From contig JAUIRK010000775.1 of NCBI GenBank assembly GCA_030549495.1, positions 171,498-235,497 of the forward strand: a DNA stretch of 64,000 nt, written 5' to 3'. A model generated the notes under the pieces. The model was given only the letters and a program-made list of their open reading frames with translations, was not told where the DNA came from and made no database searches. The DNA comes from Nectonema munidae. Lineage: Eukaryota; Nematomorpha; Nectonematoida; Nectonematidae. A program made the position numbers and the translations under genes. Shown piece after piece: positions 47,001-56,087 of this stretch; positions within the stretch are counted from its first letter, which is position 1, and every line of letters starts with the position of its first letter.

Positions 47001-50000
47001 TGTATTTATAGGATGTTTAAATTAGCCCGCTAACAGGCGAATAAACAGACGATATCTAATGTAAAGCAGACGATTTATATAAGAATTTATAAAAGCATAT
47101 ATTTATCGATCATATTTTTATAGTCGACTCTCGTTGTTAACCGGTTAATCACAAACAGGAGTGCAAATTACGAAGATAAAAAGTCAATTAAATTTCTAGC
47201 CAGGAAAAAATGTAGATAGTCGTGAAAGTCATGTATTAGTGTATAAACTTAGTATATAAATTTTAAAGGTAACTTTGCATATATTATATTATTGCTCATT
47301 ATCAGAAATGCAAAACATGATTCATATTTTTATTTAACTTGTCTGGGGGTTAATTAGAAAGCAAATAATCTATGAAGGGGTCAACGGTTTAAAAAATTTG
47401 AGGACCCTTGGTCTACATGGACTTCCAGAAGTTAGACTCTGGCTCTCTTCAATTACGACTCTTTTGGCTACATCAGGGATCGGCAAACTTTTTTCCTCAT
47501 CGACTCCTTCATAGAACATTTGTCTTCACATCGATTCCCACCCCACAGAAATGTTTCATCATTAATCAATGTCCAACAATTAAAAGAAAAAATACAAACT
47601 AAAAATGTTTCATATATCCTATACTATACAATGTCCTAACCTATGTTTAAAACTCCTAAAGATCTGTTATCGACCACTTTGCCGACCCCTGGTCTACATA
47701 AAAAAATTAATTTAAAAAATGATGCACATATGAGGGATTGTGCTAGTAATTAAACAAGTAATATTAATTAGCTTAATTTAAAATGCTAGGCTCTAGCAAA
47801 GAGGTGGGAACCTGTGGTCTTAAGTTTCCATGCGGGATTTAAGGTTTTTAAATGCAGCCTTGGAAAAAGTAAGTGTATAAGTTACAATTGAGTTTAATAG
47901 CCCCATTCAATACAAAAATTTTAATTATTGTTGTCAAACTATATTTTCTTACTTGATCCCAATTAAAATTTTTCATCGAACTCATTAGCAGATGAACATT
48001 TGAAAGATCAATTGATACTGAGAATCAATATGATAGAGCCTAAAATCAAAATGCCTTCTCCAAAAAAACATAAATTGTTAAAAAAAAAAATTTCCTCTAT
48101 GTAATTTAATTAAAAGAATTACTTTTTTTCTTTAGTAACATTTTTTTTTAAAAATTGCAGCCTTTATACAGATAACAACATATTGTAAACGGACTTTGAG
48201 AATAACCTTTTTTGTCGAATAGCCTGAGGGGGACCACACCCCCAAAAATAGGAGAAAGGGGGGCCCGTGAGAAAAGAATGGTAGAGAAGTAGTAGCCTAT
48301 AAACAAATTTTGCTTCTGTTTAAACCTTAACCCATTTAAGGCCAAGCAAAGCAGACGATATCTAAAAAAACGCAGACGATTTATATTCAAAGTCATTGAA
48401 AAAAGCAGACGAAGAAGAAATTACTTATGTTCCAAAATAGGAACATTGGCCGTAAATGGGTTAAGCTGAAATTAAAAAATGTTTCGAATATAAGACACAA
48501 AATTATCTTTATACAAACGTGCTTCTCAATTTGAAATTACTTTGATGATAAATTTGTTTTAAAAATACTAAAGAGTCCAATTTATAGGATCGGTATAAAT
48601 GCCATTTACTATAATGAGTATCGATTTTGATACTTATTGTAATGTTGAAAATGTTAGATAACATCATTGAAGAGATACCTCCATTTTTAAGATTTTTTTA
48701 AAATACGCAACTCTATATGTGATATGTATATAGTCGTGAGAAAAGTATGGCATACCATTTGAGCTTCTTTGATAAATTCATTGAAGGAATTTGAAAATCC
48801 ATTAGAGCTAAGATACTCAGCAATGGCATTGTGTCTAAATAATAAGGGATTTAATTGTGGAAAAAAGAATATTCAGCAGGAAACTTTGAATTATTGGAAT
48901 GCATTGATTAATTGAAATTACAAAATCGTTAACGAGTTACACGACTCGTATCGCAACGTTGTAAGAATCCAAAAACGCAATGATTACAAGATAAAAAATT
49001 AACACCATATATTATTCCATCAGGGTAAGCTAAAAGATAAGGTTTTCAAAAAATATTTTTATAAAGCAGGGGTATAATTTGAAAAAAAAATTGTTTAATT
49101 GAGGCGCGACTTTTTAGCGAAACAAAATGAAATAATTCGAAATAAACGAAAATCAAATATTTTTGAACAAATTTAAAATAATACGAATATTTCTGTTTTG
49201 ACTATTTAGAATGAAAAAAAGTATGCTTCTGATTATTTCGGTTTTTTGAACTTATAATAAACGAATAAAAATTAAGTTAAAAAAAAGAAATAAACAGAAA
49301 CATACTCAAATTTTTCAATATCTTAATTCTTTCAAACAAACTAAAAAGAATGGATTGTATTTCACTATTTTTTAAATTATTTGGAATTAAAAATAAAAAA
49401 ATCATTTTAAAAAATTAGATTTTGCAAAGTTTAGAGATCATTTAAAGAAGGGATTCCAAAGGCTCAAATGTGTCGATATCAACACGCAGGGCGCCTATGC
49501 TAATTTTTATGGAGTCGATAATTATAAAATCTGTTTAACAAGAAAGAAGAAATTTTACTGTTAGATTTATTTTTGTTGCAGTTTTTTAAAAATGGAATTA
49601 TATTTATAGTTTGTTTTATACCTTTAAATTCGAAATGTAGCATTTTATGAATTTTTTTTTACATTTTTTATTCATAAATGCTGCTAAAATTTCAGTGGTG
49701 GAGAAAAATACGAAGTCAAATTTTACAGAATTTGGTATTTAATTTCTTTTATTTAATGATGAGTAATTTTATTGACATTATATTTGGGGATCGCTAAGAA
49801 TTTAAAATTCTCAAAAAGGCGCGTTAGACTAAAAAGTTTTGGGACGTCTGATTTATAGCATAAAAAGAAAATGTTCTAAAAAAAATATTTTCAAATTTTT
49901 TTTAAACATATCATTACGAAATCATATTGTTTTTATATTATGAAGAAAACTTAAATAGTGGTGATACAATAAAACGTAAAAATGGCTTTTAAATCATGTT

Positions 50001-53000
50001 AAAATTTTTGCACAAACTTAAACAAACTTTAGAAAGTAAAATTCAAAAAGTAATATAATTTATTGGGCACAAGATTTAAAACGTGAATTTTCGCGACACT
50101 CGGCCTTTCCAAACCACTATAATAATGAGTAGGGTAGAAGTTGAAAACTGGAAGGATTAGCGAAGAAGACTATGCTGTATAATGAAGAATATGTTTTTAT
50201 CACGACTTCAATATAATTACTGGCTTGTGTAAAAAAATCACAGAGTGTCGGCGAAAATTCACGGTTTTAAATCTTGTGCCCAATAAATTATATTACTTTT
50301 TGAATTCTATTTTAATTTTCCTTTAATTTATGGGTCAACTTCAGCATCAGATTTACATCTTGGAAAGTAAACTTGCTCTCAAGATTTCTACAGCTGGAAA
50401 TAGAAGAGCTTTTTCCTCAATGAATAGGATAAAAGGAGTCGTTTAGACCAGATTTGCAAACCTGCGGCCACATGGCCAAAATGTGCCACAAAAAATATGC
50501 AAAAATCAAAACATTTAAAAACAAAAAATACAAATAGCCTATAATAAACTCAACCATGATTATAATTATACTTGTTTCACCATTATCATATATCATAGCC
50601 AGAGCGAGTAAAAGTCAATAAAGTCCATGTTTGGAATTAAGAAAAGACTCAAAAATAATTTTCCTTTGAGACAATAAAGTCATTTTTGTTCAAATAAAAA
50701 TAAATTTTTTTAAAACGCCTCAACAATAGATATTTTTATCGTGCATTGTTTAAATTTATCTTAAATTGTAAAGATTAGAGTTGAACGTGACTGACTGATA
50801 AGGACACCTTATTAGCGTATAAGTACTAATTTTTAAGCGATAGAAAAATTTTGCACCTTTATAGCTTTTCATCCTTGTACTCTGCCCTGCATTTCTGCTC
50901 TTGACATTTTGTTTTCTGTGCTCTCAATTTCTTCATTTTTGGTGTTCGTTGTCTGTTTTTTTAGTTTTAAAAATAAACTATAGTATGACAAAAGTTGTTC
51001 ATAGCAACACATACAAAATTTCTTCTTTTGTCTCTGAATACGCCAAAGAATTCACTTTTTCTTCATCCAAAACAAGTTTGTACTGTAAAAATTTGTGTAT
51101 GAAAGAACTTTTTTTGTAGAAAATCACAGGAATACAAACAAACATAAAGCGCAACTCAGTAATTTGGTTGAAAATGAAAGCCTTGAATCGTTGGTGAAGC
51201 ATGGATAATCATTTTACAAGGAATTTATTTTTTTGCTAGTTATTAACAGATGCTCCAAAATACAATGTATCAGCTGGGAAAACTTTCAAAATTTTGTTTC
51301 CAAATCTTTTTCATGTAACATGTTTTTCGCATCTTTTACACAATTGTGCCTTAAAAGTAAACGCATTTTACAAAGGCGTCGATGATTTGATATCTAGTGT
51401 TAAAGCTCTAACAATTAAAAATAAGAAAAGACATTCACTTTTCAAACCAATTGGCTACCCCCCTGTCCCAATTGTAACAAGATGATGGACACGCTGGCTA
51501 GAAGCAGATGTGTATTACTGTGAAAATCTTCCCTCCGTAAAAAGCATTATTGAAAAAATGGATGATGAAGAGGAGTTCATTTTGCTAAAAAGAGTTAAGG
51601 AAAGTATAAGAAGTTGTCATTTGGCTAAAAACTTGCTTTCAATAAAAAGATATTATTCTCAATTTATCGATTTAGTTAACATATCTCAGAATACAAGGTT
51701 TTCAATAAAAGATGCCTACAACAAACTCGGTTTTATTGAAGATCAATGTAACATTAAGCAATATTTAATAGATTAGAGCAAAACGAAATCAAAGATATAA
51801 TTGCAAAGAAAAAATGCCAAATTTCTCCCAACACCTATTTAAAGTTACAGAACTGTCAAACTTCCACTTCAGAAGTTGTTCGTTTCAAAAATTAAAATGA
51901 TAGAAAACATCATAATTGGAAAATTTTTGTCAAATTAGAAAAACTTTTTAGGTCTAATTTTAAGGGTACAAAAAATAGGAAAATTTGGTTTCCATTCTGA
52001 GATATTTCCGTGTACCAAGAAGTAATATAAGTTGGGGAAAAAGTGGTTCAGATTTTAGACAATGAAAGATTGAGTGATCTAGTTATAACTTAACTGGAAA
52101 ACAAATCTTAATTTGTATCGCATGAATGATATTCTCACATATACGTGTCAAAGAAGAATCATACTGATCAAGTATATATAATTTCAATAATAATACACTA
52201 TGCAAGTGAAAAAATATTTTAATGCATAAATATCCTTCAAAACCTCAAGAGGTTGGACACGGAAGACAACCTTTCATAATTTACAGTCACTATAACCGAT
52301 TATAAAATATTTTCCTCCCATAAATTTTATTATAGATTGCATATAACCTATATCTTTATTTGATTGAGATAAGAAGAGCTTAGAAATCACCGTTACTTCG
52401 TGAGTATCTTCATAAAATTTATTCAAAAACACATAAGAATCCTCGGTGCCCACTTTGCAATCAACACATACACAACACCACTTCAACTGCACACACATCC
52501 TTACAACATTTAAACCCATTCATTTATGGTCCAAGCAGTGGCTTACCCATGAGAATTGCCGCTCGGGGCGAGTCATAAATTTGACGGCCCTTTTTATTTA
52601 AAAAAATTGGTCAAAAACGCATAAAACTTTATTTATTTATAAATTAGTTTTATATAAATGCTTATAATAGAAAATAATGCTTTAATATGAAAATAAAAAA
52701 AACTGAAAAATTTATTTAATTACATACAAATATTCATTTTCAACTTTTTATAGATGAACTTTTCTGGCTTTTTTGTTAACAAACTCTTCAATAACTTCGT
52801 CAAAAACTTTTTCAGATCTCAGATTTGATGTGTATGCATGTTTTTTTGTGTTTGTCAAATGAAAATCTCTTACAACACAAATTGTTATAAAGATCTTAAC
52901 ATCATATTGATTGCAATATATGAGTGATTCCAAAATATGCCGCCCGGGGCGGAACGCCCCCACCTAGTTACGCCACTGGGTCCAAGCCATGGCAGGTATT

Positions 53001-53442
53001 TAACTTACTTGTGAAGTGGGGAAACTATTTGGCTGAAGCTTCGATAAAAAAATCTATATATTTATATAACAAAACAAAGGCATGAGTAGAAGCCCACACA
53101 CAGAGTTAGCAGTACCTAACGGCGGCTTTATGTAGATTGGCTGAAAATACACTTACTTATCGTTACTAATTTTATATTTTTCTCAGTGAATATTTTTCCA
53201 TCGATGGATATACTTTCTCAGTTAAAATAAAAATTGTTTTCTTTTTTTTGAACTGGTAGATTACACTAATCACGAGATAGTGTAACCTAAACAACACGAG
53301 CTTTGAAAACGAGAACTCTGAATGGTGGAGCGAAGAACGTTACACAGCCACATAAACTTATAACTGACATATGAAGTTTTGAATAGAAAATAGTCGAAAG
53401 AAAAGCTTACAACTCCTCTTTCTGTCTTTGAGACAAGACCAT
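31959..53442 (-). CDS. Lis1: Lis1 (PAFAH1B1/nudF), dynein regulator: whole coding gene span
   Basis: Ten coding exons on the minus strand rebuild a LIS1 protein. The order is the start [11 protein letters not shown], a LisH motif ([16 protein letters not shown]), a coiled coil ([18 protein letters not shown]), [14 protein letters not shown] and seven WD40 blades ending [12 protein letters not shown]-stop. LIS1 dimerises through LisH and binds cytoplasmic dynein and NudE with its beta-propeller, controlling nuclear migration and spindle positioning. It is also the beta subunit of the PAF acetylhydrolase 1B complex. Exons 1-6 give 256 codons, matching the position of the same boundary in vertebrate LIS1. 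All placed junctions preserve frame except the 3' end of exon 7. The introns total about 20 kb and are packed with transposon debris. The promoter and any 5' non-coding exon were not identified. Confidence 0.95.
32929..33085 (-). CDS. Lis1: Lis1 exon 9 (WD blade 6 and start of 7)
   Basis: 157 nt after acceptor tttttag and before donor G|GTATGC. It encodes [19 protein letters not shown], then [13 protein letters not shown] and [11 protein letters not shown]. The last base starts the Asp codon finished by exon 10. Confidence 0.96.
33086..34057. other. Lis1 intron 8, 3' portion
   Basis: A fragment near 33415-33470 with GAGTCGGAGACAG and GATTCCGACTCC resembles repeats at 60520-60800 and 61400-61690. 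Nothing else was recognised. Confidence 0.35.
34056..34942. mobile_element. pogo/Tigger-like non-autonomous element in Lis1 intron
   Basis: The element 34058-34940 (883 bp) starts CAGTAAAACCTCGCTATCTC and ends GAGATATCGAAGTTTCACTG. The ends are inverted copies with a few mismatches, flanked by TA dinucleotides. Many GAGATATC/AAGATATC boxes lie near both ends. There is no transposase ORF. TA duplication and CAGT ends with this motif are typical of pogo/Tigger elements. Confidence 0.85.
34943..35457. other. Lis1 intron 8, 5' portion
   Basis: No supported feature. Confidence 0.4.
35458..35545 (-). CDS. Lis1: Lis1 exon 8 (end of WD blade 5)
   Basis: 88 nt after acceptor cgttttcag and before donor CTG|GTAAAT. 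One base completes the preceding codon, then it encodes [19 protein letters not shown] and [10 protein letters not shown], joining in phase 0 to exon 9. Confidence 0.95.
36320..36430 (+). repeat. tRNA-like SINE, family 2 (single copy)
   Basis: An A-box-like TGGCCTACTGG near 36325 and a strong B box GGGTTCGATTCCCAATCG near 36360 are 30-40 bp apart, followed by TGACTATCATTACCATC. The stretch after the B box matches the tandem pair at 5697-5900 (minus). Confidence 0.65.
36872..36985 (+). repeat. tRNA-derived SINE, family 1 (copy 2)
   Basis: GCGTGAGTAAGGTTGGTTCG lacks the segment between the A and B boxes seen in the copy at 3266. The 3' part AAGCGGCGCAATTGTGCC is intact. Confidence 0.7.
36986..38049. 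other. Lis1 intron 7 with a G run and dispersed palindrome
   Basis: A run of about 12 G lies at 37109-37121. A ~57-bp repeat at 37346-37402 (TTACACTATATCG, then ATTAGTGTAATC) recurs inverted at 53237-53290. CGTGTAACACGATTTCACTG at 37580-37600 ends like a pogo-type terminus. Confidence 0.45.
38050..38367 (-). CDS. Lis1: Lis1 exon 7 (WD blade 4 end, blade 5, S/T/N-rich loop)
   Basis: Starts in phase 0 after acceptor ttatccatag with [20 protein letters not shown], then [14 protein letters not shown]. That is the expected end of blade 4 and start of blade 5. The frame then stays open for about 75 more codons rich in Ser, Thr, Asn and His before a TAG at 38047-38049. Vertebrate and fly LIS1 have about 20 residues here. 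The donor is unclear: GAC|GTAAAA at 38098 is a reasonable site but leaves exon 8 out of phase by two bases. GAGAA|GTTCAT further upstream gives the right phase but is a poor donor. A missed microexon is another option. Confidence 0.85.
38368..39739. other. Lis1 intron 6
   Basis: A short + strand frame at about 38415-38541 reads [20 protein letters not shown] and is GC-richer than its surroundings (see findings). The remainder is AT-rich and unassigned. Confidence 0.4.
39740..39836 (-). CDS. Lis1: Lis1 exon 6 (WD blade 4)
   Basis: 97 nt between acceptor ttatacag and donor CAG|GTAACT. It encodes [20 protein letters not shown] and [11 protein letters not shown], joining in phase 0 to exon 7. 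Confidence 0.96.
39837..40801. other. Lis1 intron 5
   Basis: A run of about 13 G lies near 40207-40225. No other supported feature. Confidence 0.4.
40802..40976 (-). CDS. Lis1: Lis1 exon 5 (WD blades 2-3)
   Basis: 175 nt after acceptor cgttgtttag and before donor GG|GTATAA. It encodes [39 protein letters not shown] and [15 protein letters not shown]; the Ala codon at the start and the Gly codon at the end are split. Confidence 0.96.
41138..41212 (-). repeat. tRNA-derived SINE, family 1 (copy 3, 3' part only)
   Basis: Inverted relative to the copies at 3266 and 36872. On the minus strand it reads CATCAAACCTACTTTCCTC and ends AATTGTGCCTTCTTGAT. Confidence 0.7.
41228..41285. repeat. Hairpin repeat GGTCTGGCAAG...CTTGCCAGACC
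   Basis: An 11-bp perfect inverted repeat is separated by about 20 bp. The sequence ATCAGAGGTCTGGCAAGACC plus TCCGGG also occurs at the very end of the window (63975-64000), where it runs off the edge. Confidence 0.75.
41403..41640. repeat. Tandem repeat, period 101 bp
   Basis: CATCGTCTCCCCGAATGAGG and the following ~25 bp occur at 41404 and again at 41505. A third, partial and diverged unit (CATTGTCTCCCTAGTG) starts near 41569. ACCATCGYAGTATACAGG follows the first and the third units. Confidence 0.85.
41930..42600 (+). pseudogene. Penelope-like reverse transcriptase relic in Lis1 intron
   Basis: [20 protein letters not shown] near 42038 is the reverse transcriptase active-site motif (YVDD) in the context FxxYVDDxF...E typical of Penelope-like elements. 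Downstream after frameshifts come [20 protein letters not shown] (about 42220-42280), [15 protein letters not shown] (about 42315) and [15 protein letters not shown] (about 42440). This order matches the Penelope thumb region and linker. No GIY-YIG endonuclease part was readable beyond 42600. It is inactive. Confidence 0.72.
42601..43440. other. Lis1 intron 4, unassigned part
   Basis: One 69-codon minus-strand frame (43402-43193) has no recognisable motif. Otherwise AT-rich. Confidence 0.35.
43454..43612. mobile_element. Possible hAT-type MITE
   Basis: AGCCCGTAACCAG on the left and GTTTGGTTAAGGGC on the right are imperfect inverted ends. No convincing 8-bp duplication was found. Confidence 0.4.
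43700..44130 (+). pseudogene. hAT transposase C-terminal relic
   Basis: [15 protein letters not shown]-stop near 43980 fits the hAT dimerisation block (..SVE.ERSFS..K). Residual frames upstream are broken. Confidence 0.5.
44877..45014. mobile_element. TTAA MITE copy d (most diverged)
   Basis: The left end is TTAA-TCCTTTAGTGACC and the right end is GGTCATGAAAGGG-TTAA. It keeps a CAGATGATAT and an AGCAGACGAAG box, and has GTATCATATATGATAC where other copies have GTTCC...GGAAC. Confidence 0.75.
45015..45409. other. Lis1 intron 4, unassigned part
   Basis: No supported feature. Confidence 0.35.
45410..45533. mobile_element. TTAA MITE copy e (right end lost)
   Basis: TTAA-CCCATTAAGTCCC on the left, the palindrome GCTCCCATTTGGGAAC, and TCGTCTGCG and ATCGTCTGATT boxes are present. 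The right TTAA/GGG end cannot be recognised. Confidence 0.75.
45534..46178. other. Lis1 intron 4, 5' part
   Basis: A 61-codon minus-strand frame (45775-45590) has no recognisable motif. Nothing else was seen. Confidence 0.35.
46179..46335 (-). CDS. Lis1: Lis1 exon 4 (WD blade 1 end, blade 2 start)
   Basis: 157 nt after acceptor tttattcag and before donor G|GTATTT. It encodes [38 protein letters not shown] and [10 protein letters not shown], with a terminal G that starts the Ala codon of exon 5. Confidence 0.97.
46524..46610 (-). mobile_element. LINE-like 3' tail fragment
   Basis: On the minus strand, GGGGGAAGGCACCGACCC and TGTGGATAAGGTATAGACAA end in a GAAGAAGAAGAAAG microsatellite, which looks like the 3' end of a 5'-truncated retroelement. 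The family was not determined. Confidence 0.45.
46754..46981 (-). CDS. Lis1: Lis1 exon 3 (coiled coil, start of WD blade 1)
   Basis: 228 nt (76 codons, phase 0 both sides) after acceptor tattccag and before donor AAC|GTACCC. It encodes [37 protein letters not shown] and [20 protein letters not shown], the LIS1-specific coiled coil and linker. Confidence 0.97.
47024..47100. mobile_element. TTAA-family MITE fragment (copy j)
   Basis: AACAGACGATATCTAATG and AAAGCAGACGATTTATAT match the core of the MITE family. The ends are degraded (AGCCCGCTAACAGG on the left). Confidence 0.6.
47101..47465. other. Lis1 intron 2, unassigned part
   Basis: No supported feature. Confidence 0.35.
47466..47699. mobile_element. 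hAT-type MITE with 8-bp duplication
   Basis: The 218-bp element 47474-47691 starts CAGGGATCGGCAAACTTTTT and ends CACTTTGCCGACCCCTG. The flanks GGCTACAT and GTCTACAT (47466-47473, 47692-47699) are 8-bp copies with one mismatch. There is no ORF. Confidence 0.88.
47700..48325. other. Lis1 intron 2, unassigned part
   Basis: No supported feature. Confidence 0.35.
48326..48464. mobile_element. TTAA MITE copy f
   Basis: Both TTAA copies, CCCATTTAAGGCC and GGCCGTAAATGGG ends, three GCAGACGA boxes and GTTCCAAAATAGGAAC are all present. This copy is close to the apparent consensus. Confidence 0.9.
48756..48834 (-). CDS. Lis1: Lis1 exon 2 (LisH motif)
   Basis: 79 nt after acceptor atttag and before donor ATG|GTATGC. 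It completes a Leu codon and encodes [17 protein letters not shown], then FIKEAQM. LisH motifs mediate LIS1 dimerisation. Confidence 0.96.
48835..50040. other. Lis1 intron 1, 3' part
   Basis: Very AT-rich. No supported feature. Confidence 0.4.
50041..50306. mobile_element. Element with ~62-bp inverted repeats in Lis1 intron 1
   Basis: The left arm at 50041-50102 (ATTCAAAAAGTAATATAATT, then TTGGGCACAAGATTTAAAAC) is mirrored by the right arm at 50243-50306. Only three or four positions differ, for example CGTGAATTTTCGC against its inverse GCGAAAATTCACG. The 140-bp centre has no ORF. Probably a foldback or MULE-like MITE. Confidence 0.85.
50335..50445 (+). pseudogene. hAT transposase C-terminal fragment
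   Basis: [18 protein letters not shown] followed by [10 protein letters not shown]-stop fits the hAT dimerisation motif (..STA..ERAFS.MNRIK). A second hAT-like terminus (TTTGCAAACCTGCGGCC) begins immediately after, at about 50450. Confidence 0.6.
50985..51776 (+). pseudogene. CGGBP1-like hAT transposase relic
   Basis: [13 protein letters not shown] near 51060 resembles the BED-type start of CGGBP1-like proteins. From 51246 the frame gives [46 protein letters not shown] and [20 protein letters not shown], then [20 protein letters not shown]. The order and motifs CxxHxxHN and TRWxTWLEA are those of this hAT group. There is an in-frame stop (TGA at 51482-51484), and the C-terminal block is missing. 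It is on the opposite strand to Lis1, inside intron 1. Confidence 0.75.
51777..52527. other. Lis1 intron 1, unassigned part
   Basis: An 81-codon minus-strand frame (52519-52274) has no recognisable motif. Confidence 0.35.
52528..52986. mobile_element. hAT-type non-autonomous element with perfect 8-bp duplication
   Basis: The 443-bp element 52536-52978 starts CAGTGGCTTACCCATG and ends TAGTTACGCCACTG. It is flanked by identical GGTCCAAG at 52528-52535 and 52979-52986. An internal minus-strand frame (52963-52748) includes [13 protein letters not shown] and may be a remnant of the parent transposase. Confidence 0.93.
53237..53290 (-). repeat. Dispersed palindromic repeat (second copy)
   Basis: Inverted copy of the sequence at 37346-37402. 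It is itself nearly palindromic (GATTACACTAATCACGAG, then ATAGTGTAAC). Confidence 0.65.
53411..53442 (-). CDS. Lis1: Lis1 exon 1 (start codon)
   Basis: 32 coding nt from ATG (53442-53440) to donor TT|GTAAGC. It encodes [10 protein letters not shown] plus two bases of a Leu codon completed by exon 2. The N-terminus matches LIS1 almost exactly. Confidence 0.95.
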
Positions 53443-54052
53443 CACAATAAAATGGAAACAATAGGAGTAGTGTTAGTGTGTGAGCAAAGTTCAACAAAAT
53501 GACCAAATCTTTTGGATGGAATAGAGAGAAGGAAGATTATCACGTGAAAGAATTCTCCTTGCTAAAAAAATATTGGCACGTCGGGGGATCAGAAGCGAAT
53601 ACTGAGGTTGATTAAGGAGATATTATTTAGGAAGGATGAATTTGTGCGCGAACAAAAAGTAGTCATTCATTCATCTTAGTCTTCACCTTTGCAGGTACTT
53701 TAAGCACTGGCATAGCAAAAAGAGAGGAAGATATTATCTAAAAATGAAACGAAAAATAGAATCCATTTGAGAAAGAGAGAAATCCACCTAAACAAACACT
53801 ACATAAAGTAATGGACTTTATCACACCGGCCAAAAAACTTTGAAAAATTGCTATATTTTAGTGTTAGCATTACAAAAATATAATTATCCGTGTAAAAATA
53901 ATGACACCCATAAAAACGACAAGTTTATTCTTCTTGATCATAGCGATGATGTTAAGAGAATTTTAACGCATATTCAGTTTTTTTAAATGATATCCATAAG
54001 ACCACAAGTTAAATTTGACTGCGAAGTTATTAACTGACTTTCTCATTTTTGT
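53443..54052. other. Lis1 5' flank
   Basis: Probably includes 5' UTR and perhaps promoter sequence. I see no certain TATA box, initiator or non-coding exon. Confidence 0.35.
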
Positions 54053-54191
54053 TTAACCCATTTACGACCAATGTTCCTATTTAGGAACATAAGTAATTTC
54101 ATCTTCGTCTGCTTTTTTCAATGATTTTGAATATAAATCGTCTGCGTTTTTTTTAGATATCGTCTGCTTTGCTTGGTCTTAAATGATTTAA
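54053..54191. mobile_element. TTAA MITE copy g
   Basis: TTAA-CCCATTTACGACC on the left and GGTCTTAAATGAT-TTAA on the right. The hairpin is GTTCCTATTTAGGAAC, and three TCGTCTGC-type boxes are present. Confidence 0.85.
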
Positions 54192-54772
54192 GCTTGGAGA
54201 TAAAAAAACATGATATATCCACAATGAATAAAAAATCAAAAGGAAAGGATTGAAGATATTCTTCTTTCAAAAAACCTCGCACGCAGCTGTCAAAAGATAT
54301 ATACACGGTTGTACAATGTAAACACAATAGCTTTAAAATAAGTTTTAGTGCAAAACGAGATGCTAGAAAAAATGGTTTTAATTATGTAAGTGAAGGAAAA
54401 GAGAAAGGTACACATTTAATATGAAGAATAAAATGCCATTCATGTTGAAGAATATTTTTTGTTTATTGATTAGAAAGTATTAAAATTCATGCACAAATAA
54501 TAATCTAAATGATTAGATTAAACATTGAATGTGAAATGATGACGTAATATGTCATTTAAATGTAACATTTCGTATTTTAACACTAGTTTAGTCATGGTAT
54601 CGCATAGAGCCCCTAACTTTTTTTGGTTAAAAAGAATTCCTTTTAAGGCACAATGTTTTCAGACATTAAATATTTTTGAGCATTTAAAAGTAACATTTAA
54701 TAAAAGTTTGTAAATTAAGATATTTCAATTTTTTTTACCAAAAATGGTGCACATGGGTTTTAGAAAAACTCT

Positions 54773-54958
54773 GGGGTCTTTTCGTTTAGACGGCCACATC
54801 AAGTAATCACCATTTTTGTCTGCCTTTTATAGTTAATTATATTTATTTATTAAGTTATTAATTAATTATAACTTTTAATATTATAGCAACCAGGACATAA
54901 CTATAAAAAGCAGACGAAATGGTGATTACTTGATGTGGCCGTCTAAACGAAAAAACCC
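54773..54958. mobile_element. Foldback element sharing the GCAGACGA block
   Basis: Arms of about 60 bp run TTTTCGTTTAGACGGCCACA, TCAAGTAATCACCA and TTGTCTGCC on the left, and in inverted form on the right (AAAGCAGACGAAATGGTG, ATTACTTGATGTGGCCG). The centre is AT-only. There is no ORF. The arm block AAGCAGACGAA...ATTACTT also occurs in every TTAA MITE. Confidence 0.85.
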
Positions 54959-55319
54959 ATACTCTGAGATAAGGTATAAAAAACAAAAAGCTTTAGATTT
55001 ATATTGTTTATGAGTAGGGTTGTATCAAATACATTTGTATTTGTATATGTATTTTTGGAATTTGAAGCAAAATATTTGAAGTATAAAAAGCCCTATCTAT
55101 TTTAACGACAGGAGAGAAAGGAGAACTATACTTTCAAGTATATCAAATGATTCTTGCGTCTATTAAGCCATTGCATGCCATGAGCCCCATTTGGGAATCA
55201 AATTGAAAAACTATAACCCACGGCTGCTTATTGAATTTTTAAGAAAATTATTTCATACAAATTCTTTTTATAAATATACATTTAACAATAACTGATAGCA
55301 AAACTTATTATTTAATAGC

Positions 55320-56042
55320 TTTTGTTAACTTCAGATTTACAAAAATGTGTTGCCTCAAAACTCTTGACTACTGAAATTACCACTGTTAAAAATATGTATT
55401 TTATTTTAAAAAATGTCGTTGCGACAGCTGTTATGGAGCATATGTTTAAGTTAGCATGGATAAGAAATGCAAAAAGAAATTATATCCAAGATCGAGGATC
55501 TAATTATTTCTGAATACTCTCAACCAATCTTTGAGAAGATAAAAATTCAAGAGAGTATGCCTTTTGTCTCAATGACTCGGAAGTTTTTATCTCCGTCATT
55601 GTCCTTCTATTTTTTGGGTTGCTAGAAGTGTTTATGCTGCTAGTAGATTCCCTGAAATCTTTATTTAACGATAAAATATGCAAAAACAATAAAAAATTGC
55701 CAAGATTCTTCCTTTTTCGTGGAATGATCAATGAGCATCAATCAAAATGAGGTTGGGATGAATGCTAAGCGACCACGTCTTTTTAACTATATGCCTCTAC
55801 CCGGACAAACCATGGTTGGTGCTTCAACAAACGATATTTCAGTTGTGAAGGCAGAGCTTGAAACATATATTGAAGGTGTTCTGCATTCTGATATCAATAC
55901 ACTGAAGTACTGGCAAGGTAAAATATTTTAGCGTGCTGTGCAACATCAGAAAGAGTGTTTAGCAAGGCTGGTAATATTTACACACCTGAGAGAACACAAG
56001 TCGCTCCGATAAACTTTGGGATCATTAATTTTGATAAAATGT
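55320..56042 (+). pseudogene. hAT transposase C-terminal relic
   Basis: A frame at 55731-55931 (MNAKRPRLFNYMPLPGQ, then YIEGVLHSDINTLKYWQ) is followed after a stop and frameshift by LACCATSERVFSKAGNIYTP and ERTQVAP. This is the C-terminal dimerisation domain of hAT transposases (..ATSERVFS.AG.I...R). Upstream to 55320 only fragments remain. Confidence 0.75.
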
Positions 56043-56087
56043 AACTATGAATTATGCGGTGCTGTTCATAATCGTGAATGACAAAAT

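Noticed and set aside
53411-53506. 78-codon minus-strand ORF starting at 53506 as a separate gene
   Set aside because: It overlaps Lis1 exon 1 in a different frame. The 53442 ATG gives the LIS1 N-terminus and splices in frame to exon 2.
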